Below, piece after piece: positions 17,293-25,894 of a stretch of DNA of 64,000 nucleotides (position 1 is its first letter; every line of letters starts with the position of its first letter). This DNA is from Hydrogenophaga sp. IBVHS1. Lineage in GTDB: Bacteria > Pseudomonadota > Gammaproteobacteria > Burkholderiales > Burkholderiaceae_C. A program made the translations under genes and the position numbers. The stretch covers positions 682,001 through 746,000 of the forward strand of contig NZ_NFUU01000001.1 of the NCBI RefSeq assembly GCF_002127265.1, read 5' to 3'. A model generated the notes under the pieces. That model made no database searches, had not been told where the DNA came from, and was given only the letters and a program-made list of their open reading frames with translations.

Positions 17293-20200
17293 ATGGCGCA
17301 GCTCGACTGGAAGCAAACAGAACATGAAAACCCGAAGCCAGACACAACCGAATCGGTAGATGTCGTGCGTGAACTTCGGCTGGAAGCTGCGTTTTCAACC
17401 AAGCTGAATCTCGCTGATTTTCAGAACTCGGTTCCATTGCTCCGAGAACTGCAGGTAGTCAGCACACTTACCGAGGAATCCAAAGGCCTGGAGTTGGTGC
17501 TCGAATCCATCCCTGCCTTTGTTCGAGCCAAGAGATGGCGGCTCGATTCGGTTGGGGCCGGTCAATCCTATCGAGTGCAAGAGCTGGACGTTCAACTCGA
17601 TGGAGTGCTGCTGAGCAAGCTCACCGAGGCAGAGCAGGCAACGGTCACGCTCACCCTCAAACGGGCCGATGCAGGTCCGCAAGACGATCCCGTCGTCATT
17701 TCTCGCAAAGTCGAACTTCTCCCTCGTAACCAATGGGGCGGAATCGCGCACATGCCGGACATGATCGCGGCCTTCGTCCAGCCCAACGAACCTGCGATTG
17801 ACCGGCTTCTCAAGAAGGCTGCGGATGTGCTTCGAGACAACGGCAAGGATGCCTCTCTTGATGGCTACAAGGGTGGACCCAAGCGCGCGTGGGAAATCGC
17901 ATCGGCCATCTGGGGTGCTGTCGTCGGCATGAAGCTTGACTACGCACTGCCACCAGCGAGTTTTGAGCACTCAGGACAGAAGATTCGGTCTTCGGGACAA
18001 ATCGCGGATTCAGGTCTCGCGACGTGCCTTGACCTGGCTCTTCTCTTTTGCTCGGCCTTGGAGCAAGCCGGTCTCAACCCCTTGCTGATATTTACCAAGG
18101 GACATGCGTTCGCAGGCGTTTGGCTCAAACACGAAGAGTTTTCCTCCTCTGTGGTGGATGACATCACCGCGCTGCGCAAACGCGTGAAGCTCAAAGAACT
18201 GGTGTTGTTCGAGACCACCCTCGTGGCGCAGAGACCAGGGGTTCCCTTTCGATTCGCAGCAGACAACGGTACGTCCCAAGTCTCAGAAGAGCAAGCCGAG
18301 AGGTTCGAGCTCGCGGTAGATGTGCGGCGGGCGCGATTGCAACGCATCAAGCCGTTGGCAAGCAATGAAACGCCTCTCCACCAGGCAAAGCCGGAGGATG
18401 ACGGACCGACGGTAGTCCCCTTCGACGAGGCCCCGGATCTTCCAGACGACATCATTGTTGAAGGCAAGCCCTCGACACTGGACCCGAAAGACAGACTCGC
18501 GCGCTGGCAGCGCAAGTTGCTTGACCTGTCGATGCGCAACAATCTGCTCAACTTCAAGGCGGGAAAGAAATCGCTGAAGCTGGAGGCGCCAGATCCCGGA
18601 GCACTTGAGGACCTCATGTCCGACGGCAAGGAAGTGCGACTGTTGCAACGGCCTGATCTGATGGATGGTTCGGACCCCAGGAATCAGGCCATCCATGAAG
18701 CGCGTGAGCGCGAAAACCTGCGCCGCACCCACGCCGTCGATGCGCTGAAACGCAGGGAGGTTTTTGTCAGCCTCCCTCAGGAGGAACTCGAAACCCGACT
18801 GGTTGACTTGTACCGATCGGCAAGGACAACCCTACAAGAAGGTGGCGCGAACACCTTGTTTCTTGCTCTGGGTTTTCTCACCTGGACCCGCGACGAGAAA
18901 GACGAGAAAACCTTCAAGGCGCCTCTTGTACTCTTGCCCGTGACGTTGAACCGCAAGAGCGTCCGGTCTGGTTTCTCGTTGACCATCCACGAAGATGAGC
19001 CTCGCTTCAATCCCACGCTGATTGAGATGTTGCGCCAGGACTTCAAACTGGAACTGGGGATCCAAGGCGGTGAGCTTGCCCAAGACGATGCTGGCGTGGA
19101 CATCGCGAAGATCTGGCGTACCGTGTCAGCGGCAGTCAAAGACATCAAGGGCTGGGAGGTTTCGGAAGATGTTTACCTCTCGATGTTCTCCTTTGCCAAG
19201 TACCTGATGTGGGTGGACTTGGTGCAGCGTACCGACCAGCTGCGACAGAACAACGTGGTCAAACACCTCCTCGACACGCCACGGGATCCCTTTCCGAGCA
19301 CGTCCTCTTTTCCCAATCCAAAGGTACTCGACCGCGACTTCGGACCCGAGCAGACATTCTGCCCCCTGCCCGCTGATTCGTCTCAATTGGCGGCCGTGAT
19401 GGCCGCAGCCAGGGGCAAGGATTTTGTGCTGATCGGGCCTCCTGGTACGGGTAAGAGCCAGACGATCTCCAATCTCATCGCTCAGTGCCTGGCCGAGAAC
19501 AAACGTGTGTTGTTTGTCTCAGAAAAGATTGCCGCGTTGGACGTCGTCTACAGACGCCTGCGTGAGGTCAAGCTCGGCGAATTTTGTTTGGAGTTGCATT
19601 CGAACAAAGCCAGAAAGCTCGACGTGCTGGCTCAGCTCAAGACGGCCTGGGAGGCCAAGGGTGACATTGATCCGGAAGCTTGGGCGGCGGAGGCCCGGAG
19701 GCTGAAGCGTCTGCGCGACGAACTGAACGTGTATGTCGAGCGGTTGCATCACAAGCATTCGAACGGCCAATCCATATTTGATGCCATTGGTGTGGTCGTG
19801 GCGGGCGCCGACATGCCCGCGCTGGGACTGTCCTGGTCTTCGCATTCGGCACACGGTGCCAAAGACACCGAGAAACTCCGCGAGGTGGTAGACCGATTGG
19901 CGGTCAACGCATCTGCCGTCGGCCCAAACGCTCTCACATCAGGGCCACTCAAGGATGTTGGCCAGGATGATTGGTCACCGACCTGGCAGCAGATGCTGAT
20001 CGATGCGGCTCGGGCTGTGGTTCCTGTGGCTGAGCGAATCCAGAACACGGCCGAGTCGTTCTGCCAGGCGATTGGCCTGGAAACAGGACAACTGACGCGC
20101 CGGCGCCGCACCGCGCTGGCCACCTTGAGCCGGGCGCTTCCCATGGCTTCCGGAAAAGACTGGCGATTCGCATTCAGGGCGGATGCAAAGACCATTTCGG

Positions 20201-23200
20201 AAGCGCTCAGTGCTGGATGCAAGTTGGTGGTCGAGCATGCCCAGTTGAATGCTGAGCTCTCGCCCGGCTGGACTGCAGGAGTCGTGCACGATGCAGAGAG
20301 CGGCGCAGATCTCTTGGCCAGGCGCACAGATCTGGTCGGAAGCCTCGCAAGACCGTGGCCCGCAGACGCACAGGAAAGCATCGCGAACGGTGTGAAGCTG
20401 CTGGAGCGGCTGGAGTCGCTCGGGAAGACGCTCTCTGTCCGCTACTCCGACGGTATTGAGCAGGTGAATGTCTACCTGCTGCACCGAGAGTACGCCAAGG
20501 CACAGAAGTCGGTATGGCCAATGTCGTGGGCCGGCAAGAGAAAGGTCCGAAAGATCCTGGAGGCACTTGTGGCTGGCGATGGTGAACCCAGCGTTGCCAA
20601 CGACTTGACTGCCTTGGTCGCCATACGAGACACGCGGTCGGCGATCGAAAAACACGACATCGGTCCCGAGGCGTCGGGCATCTGGTTCGGACTGAAGTCC
20701 CGTGCAGAAGTCCTGACGGGCGCCTTGAAGCTCCAAGCAGCCGCTGCCGCCGTCAAACAAGGCTTGGCTTGGACCGACGAAGGACTGGACGCATTGGCCG
20801 CTGGCCGAGGGGGTGAGACTCTGGCTGGAGAGGTGCAGAAACTCCGTTCCATCGGCGAACTTGATCAGCGCATCAACGCCTTCCCCAACCTGCGCAGTCA
20901 AACGGGTGGCCTTTGGAGAGGGCTTGAAAGTGATGTTCACATCTTGCGCGTAGCGACCATATTCGCGCGCCTCCTTGAGATCATCCGCTCACGGGGAACC
21001 ATGGAGGGCGAGCTGCAGTTGGTTGCGACGGGAGCATGTGGCGAGATGTTCTCCCGTGATCACCAGCTGCTTGCAAAGCGCACAGCATGTGAACGCCAAC
21101 TGTCCTCCTTCGACCAACTCGGCATGTCAACTCATGGCGTCTGGAAAGGGCTGGACACCGACGTTCAGGATGTTGAAAAGGCTATCCGGTTTCAGGGTTC
21201 CATTGCCGCAGCGATATCGAACCTTGCCCTCGCACCGTCCGAGGTACCTGCTGTTTCAGCGGTGCTTGAACGACTGGTGGTTGACGGAAATGGGCTGCTG
21301 GATGTGAATGGTCCGGTCGCAGGCAGGGGCCAAGACTATCTGGACGCATGGGCCAAGCTGCAGCCGGCCGTGGACAAGCTGGCGCAACAAGGGCACTTCT
21401 CTGACCTGGCACAAGCGGACTTCCAGGAAATTGACATCGAGAGCTTGGTTGGGCGTTGCAAGAATCTTGTGCAATCCGAAGCGCGCCTTCATGCTTGGTG
21501 TCCGTGGCGGAAGGTACGAGGGGAAGCAATAACTTTGGGCCTCAGCCCAATGGTTGCCGGCCTGGAGAATGGTGCCGTCGCACCTGCAGACGTGATGAAG
21601 GCGTTTGAGACGAATTACTGCCGATGGTGGCTCAACGCGGTCGTCGATAGTGAGCAAGTCATCCGGACCTTTGTCTCCGCAGAACACGAGAAGCGTATCG
21701 CTGATTTTCGGGCGCTGGACAGCAAATTTACTGAACTGACACGTGCCTGGGTGAGAGCATCGCTCTGTTCGGGATTGCCCTCGCCGGAGGACGTGACTCG
21801 CAATTCCGAGTGGGGGCTGTTGCGCCGCGAGATCACGAAGAAGCGTGCCCACCTCCCACTGCGTGAGCTGATCGGAGGAATTCCTACTGCGATGGTGAAA
21901 CTCACGCCATGCTTGTTGATGAGTCCGCTTTCGATCGCGCAGTACCTTGCGCCAGATTCGGAGCAGTTCGACGTTGTGGTCTTTGACGAGGCCTCGCAGA
22001 TTCCGGTGTGGGACGCCATCGGCGCGATTGCCCGCGGCAAGCAGGTTTTGATGGTCGGAGACCCCAAACAGCTTCCCCCAACTGCATTCTTTGACAGAGC
22101 CGAGTCGTCGCTCGATGACGAAGAGGTCGAAGGTGACATGGAAAGCATCTTGGATGAATGTCTGGGAGCAAATCTTCCAACGCTCGATCTTTCTTGGCAC
22201 TACCGCAGCCGCAACGAGAGCCTCATCGCCTTCTCCAATCACCGGTATTACGGCGGTGAACTGGTCACCTTCCCCTCACCAGTGACAGAAGACAAAGCCG
22301 TCAGCTTTCACTACGTCAAGGGCGTCTATGAAAAGGGTGGCGCCAGGATCAACAAACCCGAGGCAAAGGCGGTGGTTGCAGACGTCGTCGCAAAACTGAA
22401 GTCGCCAGGGTTCAGAGCTTCGAAACACACGATTGGCGTGGTCACCTTCAATTCGGAGCAGCAAAAACTCATTGAAGATCTCTTGGACGAAGAGCGGCGC
22501 AAGGATCCTTCGATCGAGCCTCACTTCTCCGAAGCCGAACTGGAGCCCTTGTTCGTGAAGAACTTGGAGAGCGTTCAAGGGGATGAACGCGACATCATGT
22601 ACTTCTCCATTTCCTATGGTCCTGACATGAGCGGTGCAGTCTCGATGAACTTCGGCCCCATGAACCGCGATGGTGGAGAGAGGCGCTTGAACGTGGCCAT
22701 CACGCGAGCCCGTCAAGAGCTGCGCGTGTTCTCAAGTCTCAAACCCGATCAGATGGACCTCTCCCGCACGCAAGCGCATGGTGTCCGTGACCTCAAGCAT
22801 TTCCTTGAGTTTGCAGAACGCGGTCCGAAAGCCTTGGCAGAGGCCACACGCGGCAGCCTCGGTGACTTTGAGAGTCCGTTCGAAGAGGCCGTTGCCGGCG
22901 CGCTGGCGGCAAAGGGGTGGGAGCTGCACGCACAAGTCGGCGCCTCATCGTTTCGGGTTGATCTTGCAGTTGTGCACCCAGATGCTCCTGGTACCTATCT
23001 CTCTGGAATTGAATGCGACGGGGCGACGTATCACCGCTCAGCCACCGCGCGCGATCGAGACAAACTGCGTGAGCAAGTGCTGCGAGGCTTGGGCTGGGAC
23101 ATTCTGCGCATCTGGTCCACCGACTGGTGGGTCGACAAGAATGGAACACTTGATCGTATCCACGCGAAGCTTGCGGCGCTGCTTGAGGTCAGCCGTAAGA

Positions 23201-23922
23201 GACGTGCCGAAGAGGCAGAAATGGCTGCAGCAAAGGAAGCTGCTGAGGCCGCCCTGCGAAAGGCCCACGCCACGGTGCCTGCAGCGAATAAACACCCTGG
23301 TGAAGCAACGCGAAGTGGCACCGCTCTCTCCGAAGAGTCCGTCGAGGTTTTTGACGAGGTGTATGCCAGGAATGCAGCTCAGCAGGGATCGAGTGACCTC
23401 ACGAGCAGCCAAGGGCAGTTTTACCGGGAGGTGCCCACGGAAGAACTGGAGGGGGCGGCTGTGGCTGACAGGTTTTATGAAGCTTCGTATGAGTCAGTCT
23501 TGATCGCCATGATTGAGCACGTGATTCAAACCGAAGGACCAATTCTTGATTCTGTGTTGGCACGTCGTATCAGTCGTGCGCATCAATGGCAAAGAACCGG
23601 CGGTCGCATTCAGGAGCGTGTTGAAGCGATCGCTCGCCAGCGGTTCAAGAACTCCAAAGAGGACGTCGGCACCTTTTATTGGCCTCAAGCGCTTCCCCCA
23701 GGTTCTCCAGTTGCCTTCAGGCGCCCCCCCGAGGAGCAGCAACGCTCGATTGACGAGGTTTGCATGCCAGAGCTCCAGGCGCTGGCACAGATGTGCCACG
23801 ACCCTGTAAACACCGACGATGAAAACTTGGTGAGCATGGCGAGGGCCCTAGGTATTCAGCGCTTGCGCGCAGCCAGTCGAGTCCGGCTTGAGGAGGCCCT
23901 GCGTGCAGTCAACAGGCGGTAG
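17293..23922 (+). CDS. Giant transglutaminase-like/DUF4011/SF1 helicase/Vsr-like nuclease/DUF3320 protein, probable defence gene
   Basis: 2209 residues. Order: beta-rich domain (about 1-190); transglutaminase-like fold with Cys245 (GLATCLDLALLF), His271 (GHAFAGVWL) and Glu307 (VLFETT); DUF4011 (from about 402, LLDLSMRNNLLNF); SF1 helicase with Walker A GPPGTGKS (715-722), then about 840 inserted helical residues, Walker B DE 1565-1566 (VVFDEASQIP), GDPKQLPPT and motif VI NVAITRARQE (about 1800); Vsr/MTES_1575-type nuclease with E1864/1865, D1890 and ECD 1907-1909; C-terminal DUF3320 (about 2065-2120). DUF4011-helicase-Vsr-DUF3320 is, as I recall, the architecture of the single-gene anti-phage system Hhe. 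ATG 17293 follows an in-frame TTG at 17287. Confidence 0.88.
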   Translation: MAQLDWKQTEHENPKPDTTESVDVVRELRLEAAFSTKLNLADFQNSVPLLRELQVVSTLTEESKGLELVLESIPAFVRAKRWRLDSVGAGQSYRVQELDVQLDGVLLSKLTEAEQATVTLTLKRADAGPQDDPVVISRKVELLPRNQWGGIAHMPDMIAAFVQPNEPAIDRLLKKAADVLRDNGKDASLDGYKGGPKRAWEIASAIWGAVVGMKLDYALPPASFEHSGQKIRSSGQIADSGLATCLDLALLFCSALEQAGLNPLLIFTKGHAFAGVWLKHEEFSSSVVDDITALRKRVKLKELVLFETTLVAQRPGVPFRFAADNGTSQVSEEQAERFELAVDVRRARLQRIKPLASNETPLHQAKPEDDGPTVVPFDEAPDLPDDIIVEGKPSTLDPKDRLARWQRKLLDLSMRNNLLNFKAGKKSLKLEAPDPGALEDLMSDGKEVRLLQRPDLMDGSDPRNQAIHEARERENLRRTHAVDALKRREVFVSLPQEELETRLVDLYRSARTTLQEGGANTLFLALGFLTWTRDEKDEKTFKAPLVLLPVTLNRKSVRSGFSLTIHEDEPRFNPTLIEMLRQDFKLELGIQGGELAQDDAGVDIAKIWRTVSAAVKDIKGWEVSEDVYLSMFSFAKYLMWVDLVQRTDQLRQNNVVKHLLDTPRDPFPSTSSFPNPKVLDRDFGPEQTFCPLPADSSQLAAVMAAARGKDFVLIGPPGTGKSQTISNLIAQCLAENKRVLFVSEKIAALDVVYRRLREVKLGEFCLELHSNKARKLDVLAQLKTAWEAKGDIDPEAWAAEARRLKRLRDELNVYVERLHHKHSNGQSIFDAIGVVVAGADMPALGLSWSSHSAHGAKDTEKLREVVDRLAVNASAVGPNALTSGPLKDVGQDDWSPTWQQMLIDAARAVVPVAERIQNTAESFCQAIGLETGQLTRRRRTALATLSRALPMASGKDWRFAFRADAKTISEALSAGCKLVVEHAQLNAELSPGWTAGVVHDAESGADLLARRTDLVGSLARPWPADAQESIANGVKLLERLESLGKTLSVRYSDGIEQVNVYLLHREYAKAQKSVWPMSWAGKRKVRKILEALVAGDGEPSVANDLTALVAIRDTRSAIEKHDIGPEASGIWFGLKSRAEVLTGALKLQAAAAAVKQGLAWTDEGLDALAAGRGGETLAGEVQKLRSIGELDQRINAFPNLRSQTGGLWRGLESDVHILRVATIFARLLEIIRSRGTMEGELQLVATGACGEMFSRDHQLLAKRTACERQLSSFDQLGMSTHGVWKGLDTDVQDVEKAIRFQGSIAAAISNLALAPSEVPAVSAVLERLVVDGNGLLDVNGPVAGRGQDYLDAWAKLQPAVDKLAQQGHFSDLAQADFQEIDIESLVGRCKNLVQSEARLHAWCPWRKVRGEAITLGLSPMVAGLENGAVAPADVMKAFETNYCRWWLNAVVDSEQVIRTFVSAEHEKRIADFRALDSKFTELTRAWVRASLCSGLPSPEDVTRNSEWGLLRREITKKRAHLPLRELIGGIPTAMVKLTPCLLMSPLSIAQYLAPDSEQFDVVVFDEASQIPVWDAIGAIARGKQVLMVGDPKQLPPTAFFDRAESSLDDEEVEGDMESILDECLGANLPTLDLSWHYRSRNESLIAFSNHRYYGGELVTFPSPVTEDKAVSFHYVKGVYEKGGARINKPEAKAVVADVVAKLKSPGFRASKHTIGVVTFNSEQQKLIEDLLDEERRKDPSIEPHFSEAELEPLFVKNLESVQGDERDIMYFSISYGPDMSGAVSMNFGPMNRDGGERRLNVAITRARQELRVFSSLKPDQMDLSRTQAHGVRDLKHFLEFAERGPKALAEATRGSLGDFESPFEEAVAGALAAKGWELHAQVGASSFRVDLAVVHPDAPGTYLSGIECDGATYHRSATARDRDKLREQVLRGLGWDILRIWSTDWWVDKNGTLDRIHAKLAALLEVSRKRRAEEAEMAAAKEAAEAALRKAHATVPAANKHPGEATRSGTALSEESVEVFDEVYARNAAQQGSSDLTSSQGQFYREVPTEELEGAAVADRFYEASYESVLIAMIEHVIQTEGPILDSVLARRISRAHQWQRTGGRIQERVEAIARQRFKNSKEDVGTFYWPQALPPGSPVAFRRPPEEQQRSIDEVCMPELQALAQMCHDPVNTDDENLVSMARALGIQRLRAASRVRLEEALRAVNRR

Positions 23923-24067
23923 GGGCATCAGGTACTGGCGGACATGGCTCTCGACACATCAAGCAGCTCTCTGTCGCGTGCCGGATTCGTTTGCTCACGC
24001 GCACATGGATGCGGGAGCACAGTTTTTGTGAGATCAGTTTTCAACAAACCGTGAGGAGGAAAATTCT

Positions 24068-25177
24068 GTGGACTTCATCGATCAGTTACGCGTTCTGGCA
24101 TCAAGAATCTCAGTCACTAAAGACATGATCCAGACTGAGGAGGCGACCAAGAATTCGATGGTTATGCCTTTCATTCAGATCTTGGGATACAACCCTTTCG
24201 ATCCGCTGGAAGTCACGCCAGAGTTGATTGCGGACATCGGCACAAAAAAAGGCGAGAAGGTGGACTACGCCATCCTGCGTGATGGCAAACCAATCATGCT
24301 CTTCGAGTGCAAAAAAGCTGGCGGAGATCTCAGCATCAATCATGCGGGTCAGCTATTCAGGTACTTCCATGTCACCGCCGCCAGGTTCGGTGTGCTCACC
24401 AACGGATTGGTGTACAAATTCTTCACAGATCTTGAGCACCCGAACAAGATGGACGAAAAGCCATTCTTCGAGTTCAACATTCTCGACTTCAGAGATCGTG
24501 ATGTCGAAGAGCTCAAGAAATTTGCGAAAGCAGCGTTCGACTTGGACACGATCCTGACTACGGCGAATGAGCTCAAGTACACAAGAGCCATTCAGAACAA
24601 GCTGTCTGCCTGGATTGAGAATCCCCCAGAGGAGGTCGTCCGTTTACTTGCGACCGATTTGATCGGCAACAAAAAATTCACGGTGGCGATTCGCGAGCAG
24701 TTCACGCCCATTGCAAGACGAGCATTCGAACAACTCATCGGCGAGCGCATCAATGCCCGCTTGAAAGGCGCGATGTCTCCTGAGGCTGTTTCGGTCATCA
24801 ATCTTCAGCCGCCAGCCACACCCATGCAGAACACTGCTAATCCCATACCCCTTGCGACGAGTGCGACACAAGCGCAAGTTGACACATCCATGGAGGAGTT
24901 CGAAGCATTTCATCTGGTCAAAGCCATCCTTCGAGACGTTGTCTCACCAAAGCGAATTTTCATTCGCGATGCTCAGTCCTACTGCGCCGTACTCCTAGAT
25001 GACAACAACCGCAAGCCGATTTGCCGTCTGAGGTTCAACAACAATCAGAAGTTGCGATTGGGCCTTTTTAGTACCAGCAAGGAAGAGGAAGTGATGAACA
25101 TAGAGGCCGTCGATGACGTGTTTCTGTACGCTGATCAGCTAAGAGCAACTGCAACTTTTCACCTGAGCCAAACGTGA
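24068..25177 (+). CDS. Type I restriction HsdR-N-like PD-(D/E)XK nuclease protein
   Basis: 369 residues. The first 160 match the stand-alone HsdR N-terminal nuclease family: a conserved entry helix (EEATKNSMVMPFIQILGYNP) and the catalytic core D66...E80-x-K82 (KVDYAILRDGKP, FECKKAG), then a beta strand/Gln motif HAGQLFRYF. The C-terminal part (about 275-365, FHLVKAILRDVVSPKRIF) is a separate small domain that looks like the one following such nucleases. GTG 24068 is the start, preceded by a strong AGGAGG. It has no HsdM or HsdS partner. It lies 145 bp after the giant helicase gene and shares its lower GC (about 50% in the row I counted), so they likely arrived together. Confidence 0.8.
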   Translation: MDFIDQLRVLASRISVTKDMIQTEEATKNSMVMPFIQILGYNPFDPLEVTPELIADIGTKKGEKVDYAILRDGKPIMLFECKKAGGDLSINHAGQLFRYFHVTAARFGVLTNGLVYKFFTDLEHPNKMDEKPFFEFNILDFRDRDVEELKKFAKAAFDLDTILTTANELKYTRAIQNKLSAWIENPPEEVVRLLATDLIGNKKFTVAIREQFTPIARRAFEQLIGERINARLKGAMSPEAVSVINLQPPATPMQNTANPIPLATSATQAQVDTSMEEFEAFHLVKAILRDVVSPKRIFIRDAQSYCAVLLDDNNRKPICRLRFNNNQKLRLGLFSTSKEEEVMNIEAVDDVFLYADQLRATATFHLSQT

Positions 25178-25291
25178 TCTCTTCGGGTTGGCTTGTGCCT
25201 GGAAAGTAGGAATCCCCGCCGGCAGCTATCGCCGCAATTCCACCATCCATAAACCAACGTCGCACGCCCGAAACGGGTCGGCCATCTAGCC

Positions 25292-25801
25292 TCAGTAAGC
25301 ACCCATGTAGTCACGTTTCCCGATCTCAACGCCGTTGTGGCGCAAGATGGCATAGGCGGTGGTCACGTGGAAGAAGAACTGCGGCAGGCCGTAGTGCAGC
25401 AGATAGGCGCTGGCCATCAGCTTCTTTTCCTTCGGCGTGCCGGGGCGCAGCACGATCTCGCGGCTCTCACTTGCATCAAATTGCTCCGGCTTGAAGGAGC
25501 CAACATGGGCCAAAGCCCTGGTGATCAACGCTTGCAGGTCCGCGAAGCTGACCTCGGTGTCGGGCCAGGACGGCACCTCGGCACCCGCCAGGCGGGAGGA
25601 AATGCCCTTGGAGAAGTCAGCGGCAATCTGTACCTGACGGATCAGCGGCAACATGTCGGGAAACAGCCGCGCCTGGAGCAGCGCATTGGGATCGATGTTC
25701 TTTTGCGTGGCGTGGTCTTCGGCTTTCTTGAGCACGTCCGACAAGGCCTTCAGCATCTGCTGCAGGACGGGAACGGAGGCGGTGTACAGAGGGCTGGTCA
25801 T
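25292..25801 (-). CDS. DUF1993 family protein
   Basis: 169 residues matching DUF1993, helical proteins of about 165-175 residues with a DinB-like four-helix layout: ASVPVLQQMLKALSDVLKKAE near the start, LFPDMLPLIRQVQIAADFSKG in the middle and LPQFFFHVTTAYAILRHNGVEIGKRDYMG at the end. The histidine in FFFHVTTAYAILRH is in the usual place. Function is unknown. The start ATG 25801 fits the family N-terminus; an open frame extends upstream to 25885. Confidence 0.88.
   Translation of the reverse strand: MTSPLYTASVPVLQQMLKALSDVLKKAEDHATQKNIDPNALLQARLFPDMLPLIRQVQIAADFSKGISSRLAGAEVPSWPDTEVSFADLQALITRALAHVGSFKPEQFDASESREIVLRPGTPKEKKLMASAYLLHYGLPQFFFHVTTAYAILRHNGVEIGKRDYMGAY
25294..25304 (+). repeat. 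11-bp direct repeat, right flank of the two-gene insert
   Basis: Second copy of AGTAAGCACCC, overlapping the stop and last codons of the DUF1993 gene on the minus strand. The 114 bp between the nuclease gene stop and the DUF1993 stop contain no gene. Confidence 0.35.
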
Positions 25802-25894
25802 GATGGATGAATTCACTTTTGCTGGGGCAAGATCGCCGGGGTTGGCATGGCGGAAGCCCTGCCGACCACGTGAGGCTACCAGCATGCGTCCAGC

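Noticed and set aside
16820-25291. Integrase, transposase or tRNA attachment site for the insert
   Set aside because: No such gene or tRNA is visible; only the 11-bp repeat supports an insertion event.
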